Assembly: GCA_017626595.1 (NCBI GenBank)
Contig: JAGAIJ010000010.1
Location: forward strand, 1-52,070
Source of the DNA: Clostridia bacterium
GTDB taxonomy: Bacteria; Bacillota; Clostridia; Monoglobales; Monoglobaceae
Direction of reading: 5' to 3'
DNA length: 52,070 nt
The position numbers and the translations under genes are program-made. The notes under the pieces were generated by a model. It did no database searches. It was not told where the DNA came from and was given only the letters and a program-made list of their open reading frames with translations. The stretch's first letter is position 1. Each line of letters starts with the position of its first letter. Shown here in pieces: positions 49,780-52,070 of the stretch.

Positions 49780-50493
49780 TTATTCCTCCAAAAGCTTCCA
49801 GTCCTCAAGTCCTGTCTGGATAGCGTTCATCATACGGCTTTTGAAAAATTTATCGTCCTTTGATTTTTCGTTAATAAAATCCTTCATATCCTGTCTTTTC
49901 GAAACTCCGTCCATAGGACAGAGATTCTTGACTACGGGAAGCTCACTTCGTCTTGCATAGCCTCTTATGTCAGCCTCCTCCACATAGATGAAAGGACGGA
50001 TTACATAAAGGTCAGCACGGGAGAGATATGTAACAGGTGAAAAACTGCTTAATCTTCCCTCGTAGAATAATGAAAGGAAAAATGTTTCTATAACATCCTC
50101 GTTGTGATGCCCAAGGGCAACACGACTGCAACCAAGCTCCTTTGCAAGGTCGTTAAGAGCTCCACGGCGCATCCTTGCACAAAGGGAGCAGGGATTTTTC
50201 TCTTCCCTTATTTTGAGAATTTCTGATATTTCAGTTTTCTTTATATGATACTCGACGCCGATTTCTTCACAAAGCTTCTTGACAGGACCAAAATCCATTC
50301 CCTCAAAGCCCATATCAATGGTAATTCCTATGATATCAAAGCTTACATCGGAAAATTTTCTGTAATTTGCAAGAGCGCAGAGCAGTGCAAGGGAATCCTT
50401 GCCTCCTGAAATGCCCACAGCAATTTTATCGTCCTCTGCAATCATATTATAGTCCTGAACTCCGCGCCTCATAGCACTGAGAATTTTTTTCAT
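49780..50493 (-). CDS. TtcA-family tRNA thiolation protein
   Basis: A 237-residue PP-loop ATPase of the TtcA/TtuA group. SGGKDSLALL lies at about 30-39, CSLC (CxxC) at about 101-104, and a third Cys at about 190 (VKNLCPMDG), together fitting the [4Fe-4S]-dependent enzymes that thiolate tRNA at C32 or U54. GHHNEDVIETFF is the ATP-pyrophosphatase motif. It overlaps rdgB by 4 bases. The exact target nucleoside is not decided. Confidence 0.88.
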   Translation of the reverse strand: MKKILSAMRRGVQDYNMIAEDDKIAVGISGGKDSLALLCALANYRKFSDVSFDIIGITIDMGFEGMDFGPVKKLCEEIGVEYHIKKTEISEILKIREEKNPCSLCARMRRGALNDLAKELGCSRVALGHHNEDVIETFFLSLFYEGRLSSFSPVTYLSRADLYVIRPFIYVEEADIRGYARRSELPVVKNLCPMDGVSKRQDMKDFINEKSKDDKFFKSRMMNAIQTGLEDWKLLEE

Positions 50494-51074
50494 AAGGAAA
50501 GCTCCTCTGCCATTTTCTTAAGGGCGTTAAAGCGGTGGCTTAAGGAGTTTTTAACTTCTCCGTCAAGCTCAGCCATAGTGGCTTTGTGTTCCTCGATAAA
50601 GAATACAGGGTCATATCCAAAGCCGTTAGCGCCCTGTCTTTCAGTGAGAATTTTGCCCTTTACTTCTCCGCGGAATTTCTTAACAGTTCCGTTAGGAAAA
50701 GCAACTGCAATAACTGCCACAAAGGTTGCGCCTCTCTTTTCAAAAGGTACACCCTGAAGATTCGCTAAAAGCTTGTCAATATTTTCATCGTTTGTGGCAT
50801 TTTCCCCTGCATAACGTGCAGTGTAAATGCCGGGCGCTCCGCCAAGGGCGTCAACGCAAAGACCGCTGTCGTCAGCAATAGTAGGAAGTCCTGTGATTTT
50901 CATAATTTCAAGGGCTTTCTTTTCAGCATTTTCCTCGAAAGTTGTGCCGTCTTCGATAACCTCGTGACCTTTTGCGGTTGTATCGTTCATAGATATTATT
51001 TCAAATGAATTTCCAAGTATATTACGAATTTCAGAAAGCTTGTGAGCATTTCCGCTTGCGAGAACAAATTTCAT
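50490..51074 (-). CDS. rdgB: XTP/dITP diphosphatase (Ham1/RdgB)
   Basis: A 194-residue house-cleaning pyrophosphatase that removes dITP and XTP from the nucleotide pool. It starts KFVLASGNAHKLSEI, has TIADDSGLCVDALGGAPGIYTARYAG (in two parts, about 64-89), GFGYDPVFF (about 146-154) and SHRFNAL near the end. ATG 51074 follows GAGGAG; the upstream ATG 51110 precedes it. It leads the rdgB-ttcA-permease operon. Confidence 0.96.
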   Translation of the reverse strand: MKFVLASGNAHKLSEIRNILGNSFEIISMNDTTAKGHEVIEDGTTFEENAEKKALEIMKITGLPTIADDSGLCVDALGGAPGIYTARYAGENATNDENIDKLLANLQGVPFEKRGATFVAVIAVAFPNGTVKKFRGEVKGKILTERQGANGFGYDPVFFIEEHKATMAELDGEVKNSLSHRFNALKKMAEELSL

Positions 51075-51207
51075 AGATTTCACTCCTCTATACCTATTTT
51101 TATAACACAAAAAGGGGAAAAAGTAAATATTTTATTGCAAAATATACAAATGGATATAAAAATATGGGCATTTTCAGTTAAAATTTTAACAAAATGAAAG
51201 AAAAGAC

Positions 51208-51236
51208 TTGTATATTTTTCCAAAATGGTGTAGAAT
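51208..51236 (+). promoter_or_regulatory. Promoter of gapA
   Basis: TTGTAT (51208-51213), 17-bp spacer, TAGAAT (51231-51236); an SD TTGGAGG follows at 51266-51272. Confidence 0.65.
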
Positions 51237-51281
51237 AAGGAAGATAAAATAAAAATATAAATTTTTTGGAGGTAAATTATT

Positions 51282-52070
51282 ATGGCAGTTAAAGTTGCTA
51301 TCAATGGTTTCGGCCGTATCGGTCGTCTCGCATTCAGACAGATGTTCGGTGCAGAAGGATATGAGGTTGTTGCAATCAACGACTTAACAGATCCAAAGAT
51401 GCTCGCTCACCTTTTAAAGTATGACTCATCACAGGGTAGATATGATGGTCACATAGTTGTTGCAGGTGCAGACAGCATTACTGTAGACGGAAAAGAAATT
51501 AAGATTTATGCAATCAAGGACGCTAAGGAATGTCCTTGGGGCGAACTCGGAGTAGATGTTGTACTCGAATGTACAGGTTTCTACTGCTCAAAGGAAAAGT
51601 CACAGGCTCATATTGATGCAGGTGCAAAGAAGGTTGTTATTTCTGCTCCAGCAGGCAATGACCTTAAGACAATCGTATTCTCAGTAAACGAAAACACATT
51701 AACAGCTGAAGATACAATCATCTCTGCTGCTTCATGTACAACAAACTGTCTTGCTCCTATGGCAAAGGCTCTTAACGATTTTGCTCCTATCCAGTCAGGT
51801 ATCATGGCTACAATCCATGCTTACACAGGCGACCAGATGATCCTCGACGGTCCTCACAGAAAGGGTGATCTCAGAAGAGCACGTGCCGGCGCACAGAACA
51901 TCGTTCCTAACTCCACCGGTGCTGCAAAGGCTATCGGACTTGTTATCCCTGAACTCAACGGCAAGCTTATAGGTGCTGCTCAGAGAGTTCCTACCTGCAC
52001 AGGCTCCACAACTATCCTTATCGCTGTTGTTAAGGGCAAGGACATCACCAAGGAAGGCATCAACGCCGCT
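51282..52070 (+). CDS. gapA: Glyceraldehyde-3-phosphate dehydrogenase, type I (partial, 3' end missing)
   Basis: 263 codons run open to the last base, about four fifths of a normal [19 protein letters not shown] (6-19) is the NAD fold, Asp34 in AINDL favours NAD over NADP, and SCTTNC (151-156) carries the catalytic Cys152. [20 protein letters not shown] and [19 protein letters not shown] follow. The enzyme makes 1,3-bisphosphoglycerate in glycolysis. Codon choice shifts toward C-ending codons (ATC, AAC) compared with neighbours, as in highly expressed genes. No cggR precedes it, so it is probably monocistronic or leads a glycolytic operon beyond the window. Confidence 0.97.
   Translation, partial: MAVKVAINGFGRIGRLAFRQMFGAEGYEVVAINDLTDPKMLAHLLKYDSSQGRYDGHIVVAGADSITVDGKEIKIYAIKDAKECPWGELGVDVVLECTGFYCSKEKSQAHIDAGAKKVVISAPAGNDLKTIVFSVNENTLTAEDTIISAASCTTNCLAPMAKALNDFAPIQSGIMATIHAYTGDQMILDGPHRKGDLRRARAGAQNIVPNSTGAAKAIGLVIPELNGKLIGAAQRVPTCTGSTTILIAVVKGKDITKEGINAA

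Noticed and set aside
1-52070. CRISPR arrays, IS elements, phage genes, toxin-antitoxin pairs, parS or Noc sites
   Set aside because: I looked for repeated spacers, transposase motifs, inverted terminal repeats and TGTTTCACGTGAAACA-like palindromes and saw none. The AbrB-type gene has no adjacent toxin.

Overview
The window reads as chromosomal core DNA of an AT-rich, endospore-forming, anaerobe-type Firmicute, most likely class Clostridia. Evidence: spoIID, a spoIIQ-like M23 gene, spmA/spmB, spoIIR, ytvI, two sporulation/vegetative-type D,D-carboxypeptidases, veg, a noc/parB-type gene, a T-box in front of pheST, C-type (zinc) ribosomal protein S18 and strong SD sequences (AGGAGG). I cannot name the genus. 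There are 57 protein genes (one cut by the window end), two tRNAs, one T-box, and no phage, IS element, plasmid gene or CRISPR array. Both ends look like contig edges: bases 1-100 are a perfect zero-spacer palindrome, and the last base interrupts gapA.

Layout. 1-6.4 kb: a small XRE regulator, a ProX-type tRNA editing protein, the rpsF-ssb-rpsR operon, and a sporulation cluster (spoIID, veg, spmAB, noc-like, spoIIQ-like). 6.4-11.4 kb (minus): ruvA-ruvB-metG-coaX-ECF S component, apparently one operon. 11.6-13.0 kb (plus): an AbrB-type regulator coupled to a UDP-glycosyltransferase. 13.07-13.24 kb: tRNA-Thr and tRNA-Tyr. 13.3-16.65 kb (minus): a YhaO/YhaN-like nuclease pair. 16.7-21.0 kb (plus): a GT4-CsaB fusion followed by two COG0523/CobW-type GTPases, one with a triple His/Cys repeat and one fused to a TIGR03943-like tail. 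21.0-22.1 kb: lipoprotein and dCMP deaminase. 22.1-25.8 kb: tsaE-tsaB-dac convergent with a second dac. 25.8-29.2 kb (minus): rnc, radical SAM protein, punA, luxS and a 55-residue DUF896 gene, tightly overlapped, preceded by acpP. 29.2-35.4 kb (minus): iscS-thiI-pncC/cinA-recA-recX-rimO-pgsA, one long tightly packed operon. 35.6-39.3 kb: DivIVA-like, HD-domain, ytvI, spoIIR. 39.4-45.2 kb (plus): ddl-murI-DUF1934-argS-hypothetical-S41 protease. 45.3-49.0 kb (minus): pheS-pheT behind a Phe T-box. 49.0-51.1 kb (minus): rdgB-ttcA-ABC permease. 51.3 kb to the end: gapA (partial).

How the genes fit together. Peptidoglycan and envelope work recurs (ddl, murI, two dac genes, spoIID/spoIIQ-like engulfment enzymes, CsaB fusion, polysaccharide-type ABC permease), as do tRNA quality and modification (proX, tsaE/B, thiI with iscS, ttcA, rimO for the ribosome, metG/argS/pheST) and DNA repair (ruvAB, recA/X, ssb, YhaNO). 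Most boundaries between convergent genes carry one shared bidirectional terminator. Many promoters have near-consensus sigma-A boxes with 17-bp spacing, and six of them share TGG immediately before the -10.

Nothing here is unmistakably a new multi-gene defence or mobile system. The most unusual items are the GT4-CsaB plus twin COG0523 operon at 16.7-21.0 kb, a 12-bp inverted repeat that would bury the start codon of the second dac gene, a MerR-type operator-like element in front of tsaE, sporulation-type promoters abutting SD sequences, and the terminal palindrome, which is probably an assembly fold-back.
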